Notes: generated by a model from the letters alone, not told the origin. Positions 43,288-54,420 are shown, counted from the first letter of the stretch. The stretch is DNA of 64,000 nt from Polynucleobacter sp. AP-Kolm-20A-A1 (GCF_018688315.1 NZ_CP061315.1:620001-684000); one strand, 5' to 3'. Program-made: numbers and translations.

Positions 43288-44508
43288 TTGACCTCCCCGC
43301 GCGTAAATCTCTTAGATTTTGACGCTGACCAAATGGCGGCGTATGTCGCGGGGTTGAATGAAAAGCCCTTTAGGGCAAAGCAGCTCATGCAGTGGATACA
43401 TCAACGCGGTGTATCTGACATTAATGACATGAGTGATCTGGCAAAAAGCTTCAGAGCAACATTGTTAGACAAAGCAGAAGTACTTTCTCTCCCCGTAATT
43501 AAAGACGAACACGCTGCTGATGGCACCCGCAAGTGGTTGCTGGACGTGGGCGCTGGTAATGCGGTTGAGTCTGTTTTTATTCCTGAAGATGACCGTGGCA
43601 CCTTGTGCATCTCTTCTCAGGCTGGTTGTGCGGTGAATTGCCGATTCTGTTCAACAGGACACCAAGGCTTCTCACGCAATCTCACTTCCGGCGAAATCAT
43701 CGGGCAACTTTGGTTTGCCGAACATCTTTTACGTAACGATCCAGAGGCTGTACGAAGAATCGAAAAGTTTCCAACGCCTGGATGGGAGCATACCGGTCGC
43801 GTGATTTCAAATGTGGTGATGATGGGCATGGGCGAACCCTTACTCAATTACGACAATGTGGTTTCTGCATTGCGCTTAATGCTCGATGACAGGGCGTATG
43901 GTTTATCGCGTCGTCGTGTGACAGTTTCTACATCGGGTGTCGTGCCGATGATTGATCGTCTTGCGCAAGATTGCCCAGTAGCATTGGCAGTTTCATTGCA
44001 TGCACCGAATGACGCATTGCGTGACCAATTGGTGCCGCTCAATCAAAAGTATCCATTACGCGAATTGCTGGACGCATGTGAGCGTTACTTACCATTTGCG
44101 CCAAGAGATTTTTTGACCTTTGAATATTGCATGCTCGATGGCGTGAATGATTCTGATATTCAGGCAAAAGAATTAGTGCGCTTGCTTAGAAACATTAAAT
44201 GCAAGATCAATCTCATCCCCTTTAATCCGTTCCCAGAGTCTGGACTTAAGCGCTCACCAGCCCAGCGTGTGAATGCTTTCGCTGGCATTCTTTTGGATGC
44301 CGGTATGGTCGCTACGGTGCGCAAGACTCGTGGTGATGACATCGCAGCAGCCTGCGGTCAATTGGCGGGGGATGTTGTAGATCGCACCCGAGTACGTGAA
44401 CGAGCTGTGCACAATGCTGAAATTGAGCTCACTGAAGTTGAGTCTGATGACGATTTCGATGCAGCGCCAAATGAGCATCCCATCGAGTGGCTCAAAAAAT
44501 TAAACTAA
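43288..44508 (+). CDS. rlmN: Dual-specificity 23S rRNA/tRNA adenine-C2 methyltransferase RlmN
   Basis: A 406-residue radical SAM enzyme making m2A2503 in 23S rRNA and m2A37 in some tRNAs. The cluster motif [11 protein letters not shown] (Cx3Cx2C, about residues 115-121) and the catalytic C-terminal Cys in [12 protein letters not shown] (about 357) are both present, as are [12 protein letters not shown] and PFNPFPESG. The start is TTG at 43288, with AGTAGG before it; no better start lies near. It is followed by ispG with a gap of 13 bases. Confidence 0.96.
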   Translation: MTSPRVNLLDFDADQMAAYVAGLNEKPFRAKQLMQWIHQRGVSDINDMSDLAKSFRATLLDKAEVLSLPVIKDEHAADGTRKWLLDVGAGNAVESVFIPEDDRGTLCISSQAGCAVNCRFCSTGHQGFSRNLTSGEIIGQLWFAEHLLRNDPEAVRRIEKFPTPGWEHTGRVISNVVMMGMGEPLLNYDNVVSALRLMLDDRAYGLSRRRVTVSTSGVVPMIDRLAQDCPVALAVSLHAPNDALRDQLVPLNQKYPLRELLDACERYLPFAPRDFLTFEYCMLDGVNDSDIQAKELVRLLRNIKCKINLIPFNPFPESGLKRSPAQRVNAFAGILLDAGMVATVRKTRGDDIAAACGQLAGDVVDRTRVRERAVHNAEIELTEVESDDDFDAAPNEHPIEWLKKLN

Positions 44509-44521
44509 TGATTAGAACCTT

Positions 44522-45793
44522 ATGAGCTCTAATAATTCATTGCCACCACTTCCATTAGGACCAAGTCCTAAGCGTGCAACGCGTCAAGCTACTGTTGCTT
44601 GGAAATCTAACATCATCACCATTGGTGGTGATGCACCTGTACGCGTGCAATCGATGACGAATACTGATACTGCTGATGCAGTAGGTACTGCGATTCAGGT
44701 AAAAGAATTGGCGCGCGCTGGTTCCGAGATGGTGCGTATCACTGTGAACACACCAGAAGCTGCAGCAGCTGTTCCGTATATTCGTGAGCAGTTAGACAAA
44801 ATGGATGTGCTGGTGCCATTGATTGGCGACTTTCATTACAACGGCCATACTTTATTAAATGATTTTCCGGAGTGCGCTAAAGCGCTCTCAAAGTACCGTA
44901 TTAACCCAGGCAATGTGGGTAAGGGCGCCAAGCGTGACCCACAGTTTGCGCAAATGATTGAAGCGGCTTGTAAATATGACAAGCCGATTCGCATTGGTGT
45001 GAACTGGGGCAGCTTAGATCAAGAGCTCTTGGCTTCAATCATGGATAGCAATGCTGCATTGGCTACTCCAAAGACTGCGCAAGAAGTGATGATTGAGGCG
45101 CTGATTCAGTCGGCCTTACAGTCAGCAGAAAAAGCAGTTGAGTTTGGTATGAACCCAAACCAAATTTTGCTCTCATGCAAAGTCAGTAATGTGCAAGATT
45201 TAGTTGCGGTGTATCGCGATCTCTCACGTCGCTCCGACTATCCTTTGCACCTAGGTTTAACTGAAGCAGGTATGGGCAGCAAAGGCATTGTTTCCTCCAC
45301 TGCAGCAATGGGTATTTTGTTGCAAGAGGGCATTGGTGACACCATTCGCGTTTCATTAACGCCTGATCCTGGTGCGCCACGTGAAAACGAAGTCATTGTT
45401 GCTCAAGAGATTTTGCAAACGATGGGTTTGCGTAACTTCACCCCAATGGTGATTGCATGTCCTGGTTGCGGTAGAACGACCAGTACCACTTTCCAGGAAT
45501 TAGCAGCAAATATTCAATCCTATCTGCGCCAGCAAATGCCAGTCTGGAAGAAAACCCACCCGGGAGTGGAGAATATGAATGTGGCTGTAATGGGCTGCAT
45601 CGTTAACGGCCCAGGTGAGAGTAAGCATGCCAATATTGGCATTTCCCTGCCGGGAACAGGCGAAACCCCGGCTGCACCAGTGTTTGTGGATGGTGTTAAG
45701 GTAAAAACCTTGCGCGGTGAGAAAATTGCAGAAGAGTTCCAAGTGATTGTTGACGAGTACGTTAAACAAAACTACGCAGCAAAAGTTGAATAA
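44522..45793 (+). CDS. ispG: 4-hydroxy-3-methylbut-2-en-1-yl diphosphate synthase (IspG)
   Basis: A 423-residue iron-sulfur enzyme of the MEP isoprenoid pathway. The TIM-barrel domain starts near [11 protein letters not shown]. The 4Fe-4S ligands are in [10 protein letters not shown] (two cysteines, about residue 317) and in [22 protein letters not shown] with its conserved Glu. The length is longer than E. coli IspG (372), as in other beta-proteobacteria, which carry extra internal sequence. It precedes hisS with a gap of 24 bases. Confidence 0.97.
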   Translation: MSSNNSLPPLPLGPSPKRATRQATVAWKSNIITIGGDAPVRVQSMTNTDTADAVGTAIQVKELARAGSEMVRITVNTPEAAAAVPYIREQLDKMDVLVPLIGDFHYNGHTLLNDFPECAKALSKYRINPGNVGKGAKRDPQFAQMIEAACKYDKPIRIGVNWGSLDQELLASIMDSNAALATPKTAQEVMIEALIQSALQSAEKAVEFGMNPNQILLSCKVSNVQDLVAVYRDLSRRSDYPLHLGLTEAGMGSKGIVSSTAAMGILLQEGIGDTIRVSLTPDPGAPRENEVIVAQEILQTMGLRNFTPMVIACPGCGRTTSTTFQELAANIQSYLRQQMPVWKKTHPGVENMNVAVMGCIVNGPGESKHANIGISLPGTGETPAAPVFVDGVKVKTLRGEKIAEEFQVIVDEYVKQNYAAKVE

Positions 45794-45817
45794 AGCCAAG
45801 TTAGAACAAGAATAAAA

Positions 45818-47149
45818 ATGACTGATCAAAACAAAGAGCAAAAACCACAAGCCAAGATTCAAAAAATCAATGGCGTACGTGGCATGAATGATTTGCTGCC
45901 AGCAGATGCTGCGCAGTGGGCTCATCTTGAACATGTTCTGCGCGATTTAACTCGTGCCTATGGCTATGAATTTTTGAGAACACCAATTGTTGAGGCAACT
46001 GCGGTATTTCAGCGCGGTATCGGTGAAGTCACTGACATTGTTGAAAAAGAAATGTACTCATTTGAGGACCGCTTGAATGGCGAGCAACTCACTTTGCGTC
46101 CTGAGGGTACCGCCGCATTAGTACGTTCTGTCATTGAAAACAATTTGCTTTACGAAGGACCTAAGCGTCTTTGGTATACCGGTCCTATGTTCCGTCACGA
46201 GCGTCCACAGCGTGGTCGTTATCGCCAGTTTCATCAATTTGGCATTGAGGCGCTTGGCTTTGCTGGCCCCGACATCGACGCAGAGATCATCCTGATGGGT
46301 CAACGCCTATGGGATGAGCTAGGACTGAAAGGTGTTCGTCTAGAAATTAACTCATTAGGTCAGGCCCCTGAGCGCGCAGAGCATCGCGCAGCCTTAGTGA
46401 CTTACTTTGAGAAATATAAATCACAGCTCGACGAAGATTCGCAACGTCGCTTGCTTAGCAATCCTTTGCGAATCTTGGATTCTAAAAACCCAGAGATGCA
46501 GGCCTTGATTGAAGGTGCGCCAAAGCTATTAGATTTCTTGGGTGAAGAGTCGCTTAAGCATTTCAACGCAGTGCAGGCCTTGCTTAAAGCAAACAATATT
46601 CCTTGCAAAATTAATCCGCGTTTAGTGCGTGGCTTGGATTACTACAATCTGACTGTATTCGAATGGATCACTGATGAGTTAGGTGCGCAAGGCACTATCG
46701 CAGGTGGTGGGCGCTACGATCCATTGATCGAGCGCATGGGCGGCAAGGCTGCACCTGCTTGTGGTTGGGCAATGGGTATGGAGCGCGTTCTCGAATTAAT
46801 GAAGGTCTCCGGTTCTTCGCCGGAAGCGCAAGCCCAATGCGATATCTTTGTTCTGCATCAAGGTGGCGAGACGCTAACGGCCGCCATGATTATTGCTGAG
46901 CGCTTACGTAGCGCTGGAATTGATACTATTTTGTTCTGCCCGCCAGATGGGCAATCAGCCAGCTTTAAGTCTCAAATGAAGAAAGCCGATAGCAGTGGGG
47001 CTGCCTTTGCAGTGATCATTGGCCCTGATGAACTGGCTAAAAATGAGGCTCAACTCAAGGACTTACGTGGCACAGGCGAGCAAAAGTCTGTTCCCTTGGA
47101 TGATGTCCTTGGGGCGGCAATTGATGCCCTAGTAGGCGCCTCCGAATAG
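45818..47149 (+). CDS. hisS: Histidine-tRNA ligase
   Basis: A 443-residue class II synthetase. Motif 1 lies near [23 protein letters not shown], motif 2 is [18 protein letters not shown] (about residues 125-142), the histidine-specific loop is [13 protein letters not shown], and motif 3 is [31 protein letters not shown]. The C-terminal anticodon domain follows. Length is close to E. coli HisRS (424). It is distinct from hisZ (54441-55604), which is a truncated paralogue without synthetase function. Confidence 0.98.
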   Translation: MTDQNKEQKPQAKIQKINGVRGMNDLLPADAAQWAHLEHVLRDLTRAYGYEFLRTPIVEATAVFQRGIGEVTDIVEKEMYSFEDRLNGEQLTLRPEGTAALVRSVIENNLLYEGPKRLWYTGPMFRHERPQRGRYRQFHQFGIEALGFAGPDIDAEIILMGQRLWDELGLKGVRLEINSLGQAPERAEHRAALVTYFEKYKSQLDEDSQRRLLSNPLRILDSKNPEMQALIEGAPKLLDFLGEESLKHFNAVQALLKANNIPCKINPRLVRGLDYYNLTVFEWITDELGAQGTIAGGGRYDPLIERMGGKAAPACGWAMGMERVLELMKVSGSSPEAQAQCDIFVLHQGGETLTAAMIIAERLRSAGIDTILFCPPDGQSASFKSQMKKADSSGAAFAVIIGPDELAKNEAQLKDLRGTGEQKSVPLDDVLGAAIDALVGASE

Positions 47150-47197
47150 AATTAGCTTCATATACCCTTAATTACTGATTAATTAGCTTGGATTGAT

Positions 47198-47857
47198 ATG
47201 CCTTTAGATTTAGAAGAACAAGAACAGTGGGATCAACTAAAAGCCTTTTGGCAAAAGTATCGCAATCTGATCACCGGCGTTGTGACCGTTGCCTTGTTTG
47301 CATATGCTGCTTATAGTGGTTATCAATGGTGGCGCAATAACCAAGCTTTGGAAGCATCCAAGCTTTACGAAACCATGGTCTCTGCAATTGCCAAAGGCGA
47401 TAAAGAGCAAACTTTGCGCGCCGCCGATGATTTGCAAAAAGATTTTGCCCGCACTCCATATGCGCCAATGTCGAGCTTGATTGCTGCGCGTATTGCCTCT
47501 GATGCTGGCGACAGTGCTAAGGCTTTGGATTATTTGCGTTGGGCTGCTAAGAATGCTTCAAATGATGGTTACCTTGCGTTGGCTAAATTGCGTTTGGTTT
47601 CTCAATTGATTGAGCAGGGTAGCGAAAAGGATTTTGCAGAAGCAGATCAAATTTTGAAAGATAAGCCTGTTGCTGGCTTTGAAGCGTTGTGGCTTGAGCG
47701 TCGCGGCGATTGGTATTTGGCCCAAAAGCAAAATGAGCAAGCCAAGCAAAGTTATCAAGAGGCTTGGAAGAAATTAGACCAGGCAAAAGAATTCCCTGAA
47801 GAGGCGCGTCGCCTCCTGAAGGTAAAGTTAGATGCTGTAGGCGGCATAGCCCAGTGA
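47198..47857 (+). CDS. YfgM family tetratricopeptide membrane protein
   Basis: A 219-residue protein with a short cytoplasmic start (PLDLEEQEQWDQLKAFWQKYRN), one membrane helix (LITGVVTVALFAYAAYSGYQWW, about residues 26-47) and a periplasmic TPR-like region of about 165 residues. This matches YfgM, an ancillary SecYEG subunit that helps outgoing proteins in the periplasm. Position between hisS and bamB is the same as in E. coli. It overlaps the bamB reading frame by 4 bases. Confidence 0.92.
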   Translation: MPLDLEEQEQWDQLKAFWQKYRNLITGVVTVALFAYAAYSGYQWWRNNQALEASKLYETMVSAIAKGDKEQTLRAADDLQKDFARTPYAPMSSLIAARIASDAGDSAKALDYLRWAAKNASNDGYLALAKLRLVSQLIEQGSEKDFAEADQILKDKPVAGFEALWLERRGDWYLAQKQNEQAKQSYQEAWKKLDQAKEFPEEARRLLKVKLDAVGGIAQ

Positions 47858-49023
47858 TCAATACAGGAATGAAACTCATGAAGCGTTTACCAAAGGTTCT
47901 TGGCACTGCTCTTTTAATTAGCTCGGTGACTATTGCATTGGTAGCCTGTTCGGGTGGTTCCAGAGTGCGCAAGCCAGCTGACTTGGCGCCTGTGAGCAAT
48001 CAGTTTGATCTGCAGCCAGTTTGGTCGACCAGCATTGGCTCTTCAGAGACATTTAACTTTCATCCAGTAGTTGCTGGCGATGCTGTGTATGCGGCATCTC
48101 ATCGTGGCAACTTAGCAAAAATCAATTTAAATAATGGCGAAAAGGTTTGGGAGGCATCAGTTCCTGAGCGTTTATCTATTGGTCCGGGATCTGATGGCCG
48201 CACTACTGTTGCCGTAAGTACCAAGGGTACTGTGTACGCCTATGACGACACTGGTAAGCAGATTTGGAAGGTAAGCGTTGGCAGTGAAGTATTGAGCGAG
48301 CCAGTGGTAGCTGGCGGCATTGTGGTAGTTCGCGCTTTAGATAATCGTTTTATTGGCTTGGATGCGCAAACCGGTGCACGTAAATGGACATATCAGCGTC
48401 AGCAATCCGCCTTGTCCTTACGCGTTGGCTACGGCATGCTCCCTATTAATAATGAAGTGATTGTGACTGGATTTGCTGGCGGTCGTTTTGGCATGATTGT
48501 GATTGCCAATGGCGGCCTTGTTTGGGAAACCCCAGTTTCATTTCCAAAAGGTTTTTCTGAGATTGAGCGCTTGAATGACGTTACAGCCAAGCCAAGCATG
48601 GAAGGTGACATCATCTGCGCAGTTTCTTATCAAGGCCGGGTTGGTTGTGGCCAGGCGCGTACAGGGAACCTTTTGTGGTTTAAGGATTACTCAAGCTATA
48701 CCGGTACCTCACAAAGCCAAGAGCTTGTCTTCTCGGCAAATGAAAAATCTTATGTCACTGCTTTTGCGGTTAAAGATGGCACACAAGTTTGGGAAAACAC
48801 CCAGCTCACATACCGAGATGTTGGCGAATCTCTAGCTATCGGTAGAGTTTTATTAATGGGTGATGCTCAAGGCTACATCCATGCATTTTCACAGTCGAAT
48901 GGCGAGATGGTTGCGCGAATTCGTCACGATAGCAGTCCAATCTCGGCAGCCCCCATTGCAGTTGGCGGCCTCATCTTGGTTCAGTCTCAAGGTGGAAAAA
49001 TAGCGGCGTACAGTCCAAAATGA
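47854..49023 (+). CDS. bamB: Outer membrane assembly factor BamB
   Basis: A 389-residue lipoprotein beta-propeller (PQQ-like repeats, eight blades expected) in the BAM complex that folds outer-membrane proteins. Lipobox LVAC is at Cys32 with the start at GTG 47854; ATG 47869 or 47878 would also keep the signal, and the latter has AGGA at a suitable distance. Blade signatures such as [37 protein letters not shown] and [16 protein letters not shown] recur. It overlaps yfgM by four bases and der by four. Confidence 0.96.
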   Translation: MINTGMKLMKRLPKVLGTALLISSVTIALVACSGGSRVRKPADLAPVSNQFDLQPVWSTSIGSSETFNFHPVVAGDAVYAASHRGNLAKINLNNGEKVWEASVPERLSIGPGSDGRTTVAVSTKGTVYAYDDTGKQIWKVSVGSEVLSEPVVAGGIVVVRALDNRFIGLDAQTGARKWTYQRQQSALSLRVGYGMLPINNEVIVTGFAGGRFGMIVIANGGLVWETPVSFPKGFSEIERLNDVTAKPSMEGDIICAVSYQGRVGCGQARTGNLLWFKDYSSYTGTSQSQELVFSANEKSYVTAFAVKDGTQVWENTQLTYRDVGESLAIGRVLLMGDAQGYIHAFSQSNGEMVARIRHDSSPISAAPIAVGGLILVQSQGGKIAAYSPK

Positions 49024-50384
49024 ATCCAGTCATCACTATCGTCGGCCGTCCTAATGTAGGGAAGTCGACACTCTTTAATCGCTTAACGCGTTCACGTGAT
49101 GCATTGGTGGCTGATTTTTCTGGCTTAACCAGAGATCGCCACTATGGCAAGGGTCGTATCGGTGAGCGTGCATTTATTTGCGTTGATACCGGCGGTTTTG
49201 AGCCGGTCGCCAAAACCGGCATTGTTGCCGAGATGGCAAAGCAAACCAAACAAGCTGTAGCTGAGTCTGACATTGTGATTTTCTTGGTGGATGGCCGTTT
49301 AGGTATGGCTCCGCAAGATCGAGTTATTGCAGATTTCTTGCGCAAGACTGGTAGACCAGTCATTCTGGCTGTAAACAAAACTGAAGGTATGCAAGCGGGT
49401 GTAGTTACCGCAGACTTTCATGAGCTCGGCTTAGGTGAGCCATTCCCGATTTCTTCTGCGCACGGTGACGGTGTTCGCGGTCTGATTGATGATGCCTTGG
49501 ATTCTCTTGGTATTGCAGAGCCTGATGAAGATGAATTGGCCAACGATCCAAATCGCCCAATGAAGATTGCGGTAGTGGGTCGTCCAAACGTCGGCAAATC
49601 AACTCTGATCAATAAGCTTATTGGTGAAGAGCGCGTGATTGCATTTGACATGCCTGGAACCACTCGCGACGCGATTGAAGTTCCGTTTGAGCGCAACGGT
49701 AAGCCTTATATTCTGGTTGATACCGCAGGTTTGCGTCGTCGCGGCAAAGTATTTGAAGCGATTGAAAAGTTCTCTGTGGTTAAAACATTGCAAGCCATTG
49801 CGGACTGTAACGTCGTGATCTTGATGTTGGATGCTCAGCAAGATATTTCTGAGCAAGATGCTCATATCGCTGGCTTTATTGTGGAAGCTGGCCGTGCATT
49901 AGTAGTTGCGGTGAACAAGTGGGATGGGATCGATGCGTACGTTAAAGAGCGTGCCCGCCTAGAGATTGCCCAAAAGCTGCGCTTCCTCGATTTTGCAAAC
50001 GTTCATCCGATCTCCGCTAAAAAAGGCACTGGATTAAAAGATCTCTTTAAAGACGTTGATGCCGCTTATGCTGCAGCAATGGCAAAACTACCAACGCCAC
50101 GCTTAACACGTATCTTGCAAGAGGCTATTGAGCATCAGCAACCAAAACGGGTTGGTATGGGGCGTCCAAAATTGCGCTATGCCCACCAAGGGGGTATGAA
50201 TCCTCCAATCGTGGTTATTCACGGCACTTCCCTGAGTGGCGTTACCGATAGCTATAAACGATACCTAGAAGGGCGCTTTAGGGATGTCTTTAAATTGCGG
50301 GGCACGCCATTGCGTATCCAGATGAATACCGCTAAAAACCCCTATGTAGATGCTGATAAGGGTAAAAAAGGCAAAAAGCGCTAA
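49020..50384 (+). CDS. der: Ribosome biogenesis GTPase Der (EngA)
   Basis: A 454-residue protein with two consecutive G domains, unique to this family, plus a C-terminal KH-like domain. The first has [14 protein letters not shown] (about residues 8-21), DTGGFEP and NKTEG; the second has [14 protein letters not shown] (about 187-200), [10 protein letters not shown] and NKWDGID. It acts in 50S assembly. The start ATG overlaps the bamB stop. A run of Lys residues (KGKKGKKR) ends the protein. Confidence 0.98.
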   Translation: MNPVITIVGRPNVGKSTLFNRLTRSRDALVADFSGLTRDRHYGKGRIGERAFICVDTGGFEPVAKTGIVAEMAKQTKQAVAESDIVIFLVDGRLGMAPQDRVIADFLRKTGRPVILAVNKTEGMQAGVVTADFHELGLGEPFPISSAHGDGVRGLIDDALDSLGIAEPDEDELANDPNRPMKIAVVGRPNVGKSTLINKLIGEERVIAFDMPGTTRDAIEVPFERNGKPYILVDTAGLRRRGKVFEAIEKFSVVKTLQAIADCNVVILMLDAQQDISEQDAHIAGFIVEAGRALVVAVNKWDGIDAYVKERARLEIAQKLRFLDFANVHPISAKKGTGLKDLFKDVDAAYAAAMAKLPTPRLTRILQEAIEHQQPKRVGMGRPKLRYAHQGGMNPPIVVIHGTSLSGVTDSYKRYLEGRFRDVFKLRGTPLRIQMNTAKNPYVDADKGKKGKKR

Positions 50385-50564
50385 TTTGGGCTAAGCTTTC
50401 AGTCTGATTTGAAAGGGGCTTGATTTTTTTAGAAATCAGCCCAATATAGACGTTTCGGTAAGTTGTAATGAGTTTGTATCAAGCAATATGTAATGAAATT
50501 GGTATTTAAATAAAAAAGCAAGACTCCCAAAAAAGTAGTTAACAAAAGATAAATAAGGGGCAGT

Positions 50565-50807
50565 ATGAATAACAACAAAATTCAATTACTTCAGGATCCA
50601 TTTCTCAATGCTTTACGCAAAGAGCATGTTCCTGTTTCGATCTATCTCGTAAACGGTATTAAGCTGCAAGGCAATATTGAATCTTTTGATCAATACGTTG
50701 TCCTCTTGCGCAATACTGTGACGCAGATGGTTTACAAGCACGCAATCTCGACGATCGTTCCCGCTCGTGCGATTGATTTCCGTTTAGAAGAAGCTAGCCC
50801 TGTATAA
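50565..50807 (+). CDS. hfq: RNA chaperone Hfq
   Basis: An 80-residue Sm-like protein that forms hexamers and pairs small RNAs with mRNAs. Sm1 ([40 protein letters not shown]) and Sm2 ([16 protein letters not shown]) are intact, including the proximal-face residues Gln8-Asp9 and the YKHA motif. TAAGGGGCAGT precedes the start, and 180 bases separate it from der, so it may have its own promoter. Its tail is short compared with the 102 residues of E. coli Hfq, as in other beta-proteobacteria. It is directly followed by hflX. Confidence 0.98.
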   Translation: MNNNKIQLLQDPFLNALRKEHVPVSIYLVNGIKLQGNIESFDQYVVLLRNTVTQMVYKHAISTIVPARAIDFRLEEASPV

Positions 50808-50877
50808 AACTGGAGTAGATGCGGCACGCGCTGTTCTGGTTGGAGTAGACACAGGACGCGAAGATTTTGCAGATAGC

Positions 50878-52041
50878 ATGGCAGAGCTCAGTCTTTTGGC
50901 TGACAGTGCCGGCTCAATACCCGCAGCTAGCGTTATTGCACGTAAAGGCAAGACCGATCCAGCCCTATTCATAGGCTCTGGCAAGGCGAATGAACTTAAG
51001 AAGGTGATGGAAGAGCAGGGAGCTGAGCTCGCTATCTTCAATCATCCACTTTCTCCAACCCAGCAACGCAATCTAGAACGTCACATTGGTTTTCATGTGA
51101 TGGATCGCACGGGTTTGATCCTTGATATCTTTAGTCAGAGAGCACAAAGCCATATTGGTAAGACACAGGTTGAGCTTGCGCAAGTGCGCTATCGCATGTC
51201 ACGTTTAGTAAGGGCATGGAGTCACTTGGAGCGTCAGCGAGGTGGTATTGGTGTGCGTGGTGGTCCTGGTGAAACGCAGATGGAGTTGGATCGCCGTATG
51301 TTGGCAACCAAAGCTAAGCGTTTAGAAAATGAATTGGAGAAACTTCAGCGCCAGCAAAGAACACAAAGAAGAGCGCGCAATCGCAAAGATGTGTTCTCTG
51401 TATCCTTGGTTGGATATACCAATGCGGGTAAATCCACTCTTTTCAATGCCCTCACCAAAGCAGGGACTTATGCGGCTGACCAGCTATTTGCCACTTTGGA
51501 TACCACCTCTAGGAGAGTCCATTTGGATGGAGTTGGCTCCATTGTGGTGTCCGATACCGTTGGCTTCATCCGGGATTTGCCGCACCAGCTGGTAGAGGCT
51601 TTTAGGGCCACTTTGGACGAAACCATCCATGCCGACCTGATTTTGCATGTCATTGATGCCTGCAGCCCGGTTGCCAGGGAGCAAAAAGCCGAAGTAGAGG
51701 CGGTTTTGGAGGAAATTGGGGCTGATGACATCCCCCGAATCGAGGTTATGAACAAGATTGACCAGATGCCGCAAACCTTCACCCGAGGGGCTGTTTTGGA
51801 GCGGGATGGGCAGGGCTTCCCCAGCCAGGTTTTCCTATCAGCCCAGACTGGCTTGGGCCTTGATTTGCTGCGCTCAGCGCTGGCCGAATGCTCCCAAATG
51901 ACTGATAGAATAAGGGTCGAACACAACCGTGCCAAGACGCAAATGGCCCCGGACGAGTTTTTAGCACCATTACCAGAACGACCAGAATCATCCGAATTTA
52001 ATCCGATTCCTAAACGAAGCTATTTTTCTAATGATGCGTAA
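50878..52041 (+). CDS. hflX: Ribosome-associated GTPase HflX
   Basis: At least 387 residues. The G domain has GYTNAGKSTLFNAL (about residues 180-193), DTVGFIRDLPH and MNKID, and the N-terminal glycine-rich part has the family features IGSGKANELKK and HLERQRGGIGVRGGPGETQMELDRR. It frees stalled ribosomes and is a heat-shock translation factor. The ATG at 50878 is the first canonical start, but the frame is open and conserved upstream: AARAVLVGVDTG (from about 50824) matches the N-terminal strand of HflX. A CTG at 50800, overlapping the hfq stop, would give the full protein, so translation may begin there. Confidence 0.95.
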   Translation: MAELSLLADSAGSIPAASVIARKGKTDPALFIGSGKANELKKVMEEQGAELAIFNHPLSPTQQRNLERHIGFHVMDRTGLILDIFSQRAQSHIGKTQVELAQVRYRMSRLVRAWSHLERQRGGIGVRGGPGETQMELDRRMLATKAKRLENELEKLQRQQRTQRRARNRKDVFSVSLVGYTNAGKSTLFNALTKAGTYAADQLFATLDTTSRRVHLDGVGSIVVSDTVGFIRDLPHQLVEAFRATLDETIHADLILHVIDACSPVAREQKAEVEAVLEEIGADDIPRIEVMNKIDQMPQTFTRGAVLERDGQGFPSQVFLSAQTGLGLDLLRSALAECSQMTDRIRVEHNRAKTQMAPDEFLAPLPERPESSEFNPIPKRSYFSNDA

Positions 52042-53551
52042 ATTTCTAGGCCTTTTTTCGGTCAATGATCCAGGTTGGGGCAATAGCCACAACACCGGTG
52101 GATCAAAAGATGCCAAAGATGGGCAGGGAAATGAACAAGCTCCAAAAGTCGACCCAGATACAAAACCAGTTGAGACTCCACCAACAAATCAGCCAGGCAA
52201 TCAACAAGCTAAGCCAGATGGCCCTCCAGATTTGGATGAGCTGTGGCGTGATTTCAATGACAGAATCGCTGGAATGTTTGGTGGCAAGAAAAAACCTGGT
52301 GTCACGGGTAGCTCTGCACAAAAGCCTAGCAATAAACCCAATAGCACTGATATTCCTCCGCCGTCACAACGTGGCGGTAATAGCGGTGGCAATGGTGGCG
52401 GTCCATCTGCACCTAACTTTAATTTCAGCAATCCATTCGGATCTAAGGCTAGCGTTCTGATTGGAGCGGCTGCCGTATTCTTCATTTGGGTATGTAGTGG
52501 CTTTTTCATTATTCAAGAAGGTCAAGCGGGCGTCATCCTCACTTTTGGTAAATACGACTACACCGCCAAGCCTGGTATCAACTGGCGTATGCCTTGGCCT
52601 ATCCAGTCTGAAGAGACTGTCAATCTATCTGGCGTCCGCTCGGTAGAAGTGGGTCGCCCGGTATTGATTAAGGCTACCAATCAAAAAGACTCTTCCATGC
52701 TCACCGAAGATGAAAACATCATCGATGTGCGCTTTGCTGTCCAGTACCGCCTGAAAGATCCAACTGATTATTTATTTAACAACCGCGATCCAGATGCTGC
52801 AGTAGTTCAAGCGGCAGAAACAGCTGTTCGGGAAATCGTTGCGCGCAGCAAGATGGATACCGTCTTGTATGAGGGTCGCGAAAAGATTGGCATTGATTTG
52901 GCAAACTCAATTCAGAAGATTTTGGATAGCTACAAGACGGGTATCTACGTCACTAGCGTGACCGTGCAAAACGTTCAGCCGCCAGAACAAGTTCAAGCAG
53001 CATTTGACGACGCCGTGAAAGCCGGTCAAGACCAGGAACGCCTGAAGAGTGAAGGTCAGGCCTACGCCAATGACATTATTCCGCGCGCCAAGGGTACCGC
53101 TGCTCGCCTCATTCAAGAGGCTGAAGGCTATAAGGCACGCGTTGTTGCAACAGCAGAGGGTGACGCTACACGCTTTAAACAAATCTTGGTGGAGTACTCC
53201 AAAGCGCCGCAAGTAACTCGCGATCGTATGTATATCGACAGCATGCGTGAGATGTATAACAACGTTACGAAGATTTTGGTTGATACAACCAAGAGCAATA
53301 GCTTGTTGTATCTGCCGCTCGACAAGATCGTTGCTCAAGTTAGTGCTGAAAGCGCTCAAGCAGCAAGTGCTCAAGTTAACCAGTCGGGGGTATCCACTCC
53401 AACTGGCAGTGTGACTGTAGGAGGGGCAACAGGAGTGAATACTCCAAACCCATCTTCTAGCGCACCAGCGACAACGCCACCGGCTGCAAGTAGCAATAAC
53501 AATGTAGACAAACGTGATGGTCTTCGCAGTCGTGATCGGGAGTCCAGATAA
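52031..53551 (+). CDS. hflK: FtsH protease modulator HflK
   Basis: A 506-residue inner-membrane protein of the SPFH group. A long Gly/Asn/Pro-rich N-terminal tail (residues 1-140) precedes one membrane helix (KASVLIGAAAVFFIWVCSGFFII, about 139-161), then the SPFH domain (QEGQAGVILTFGKYDYTAKPGINWRMPWP...) and a helical stretch; the tail after residue 440 is Ser/Pro/Gly-rich. With HflC it forms a large ring that encloses and limits FtsH. It overlaps the hflX stop and abuts hflC with TAATG. Confidence 0.96.
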   Translation: MMRKFLGLFSVNDPGWGNSHNTGGSKDAKDGQGNEQAPKVDPDTKPVETPPTNQPGNQQAKPDGPPDLDELWRDFNDRIAGMFGGKKKPGVTGSSAQKPSNKPNSTDIPPPSQRGGNSGGNGGGPSAPNFNFSNPFGSKASVLIGAAAVFFIWVCSGFFIIQEGQAGVILTFGKYDYTAKPGINWRMPWPIQSEETVNLSGVRSVEVGRPVLIKATNQKDSSMLTEDENIIDVRFAVQYRLKDPTDYLFNNRDPDAAVVQAAETAVREIVARSKMDTVLYEGREKIGIDLANSIQKILDSYKTGIYVTSVTVQNVQPPEQVQAAFDDAVKAGQDQERLKSEGQAYANDIIPRAKGTAARLIQEAEGYKARVVATAEGDATRFKQILVEYSKAPQVTRDRMYIDSMREMYNNVTKILVDTTKSNSLLYLPLDKIVAQVSAESAQAASAQVNQSGVSTPTGSVTVGGATGVNTPNPSSSAPATTPPAASSNNNVDKRDGLRSRDRESR

Positions 53552-54420
53552 TGAATGCGAATCGTTTAATTGCGGCAGGCATTGCATTCATTGCACTTAT
53601 TTATGTGCTGTCTTCCAGCGTCTTTGTGGTTGATCAGCGCAAGTTCGCCGTTGTGTTTTCTTTTGGACAGATTGTTCGTGTCATTGAGAAGCCAGGCATT
53701 CAAGTGAAGTTGCCGGCGCCGTTTGAAAGCGTGCGCTTCTTCGATCGCCGTATTCTGACAATCGACAATCCAGAAGCAGAGCGTTTTATTACTGCTGAGA
53801 AGAAAAACCTCTTGGTCGATTCTTATGTGAAATGGCGCATTGTCGATCCACGTAAGTTCTTTATTAGCTTTAAGGGTGATGAGCGTTTGGCGCAAGATCG
53901 CTTAACCCAATTGGTTCGTTCTGCCCTTAATGAAGAGTTCACGAAGCGTACTGTTCGCGAGTTGATCTCTGATCAGCGTGAAGAGGTGATGCAAGGCATT
54001 CGCAAGAAGGTGGCAGATGATGCTGCGGATATCGGCGTAGAGATCGTAGATGTGAGATTAAAGCGCGTTGACCTCTTGGCTGAGATCAGTGATTCTGTTT
54101 ATCGTCGTATGGAGGCAGAGCGTAAGCGTGTTGCCAATGAGCTGCGCTCAACGGGTGCTGCAGAATCTGACAAGATTCGCGCTAATGCGGAGCGTCAGCG
54201 TGACACGATCTTGGCTGAAGCATATCGTGACGCACAAAAGATTAAAGGTGCAGGTGATGCCAAGGCAACAGCACTTTACGCTGAGGCATTTGGGCGCGAC
54301 CCTCAGTTTGCGCAGTTCTATCAAAGCTTGGAAGCCTACCGTAGCTCTTTCAAAGATAAGAAAGACATCATGGTGGTTGAGCCTAATGGCGAATTCTTTA
54401 AGTTCCTGCATAAAAAATAA
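53551..54420 (+). CDS. hflC: FtsH protease modulator HflC
   Basis: A 289-residue SPFH protein. One N-terminal helix (LIAAGIAFIALIYVLSSSVFVVDQR, residues 5-30) is followed by the SPFH domain (KFAVVFSFGQIVRVIEKPGIQVKLPAPFESVRFFDRR) and a long helix with coiled-coil character (AERKRVANELRSTGAAESDKIRANAERQRDTILAEA). Length is close to E. coli HflC (334), slightly shorter. The start shares one base with the hflK stop, so the two are made in equal amounts. Confidence 0.96.
   Translation: MNANRLIAAGIAFIALIYVLSSSVFVVDQRKFAVVFSFGQIVRVIEKPGIQVKLPAPFESVRFFDRRILTIDNPEAERFITAEKKNLLVDSYVKWRIVDPRKFFISFKGDERLAQDRLTQLVRSALNEEFTKRTVRELISDQREEVMQGIRKKVADDAADIGVEIVDVRLKRVDLLAEISDSVYRRMEAERKRVANELRSTGAAESDKIRANAERQRDTILAEAYRDAQKIKGAGDAKATALYAEAFGRDPQFAQFYQSLEAYRSSFKDKKDIMVVEPNGEFFKFLHKK

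Noticed and set aside
50410..50445. Imperfect hairpin after der (GGGC..TGATTT/AAATCA..GCCC)
   Set aside because: The stem has a bulge and no T-run follows, so it is not called a terminator.
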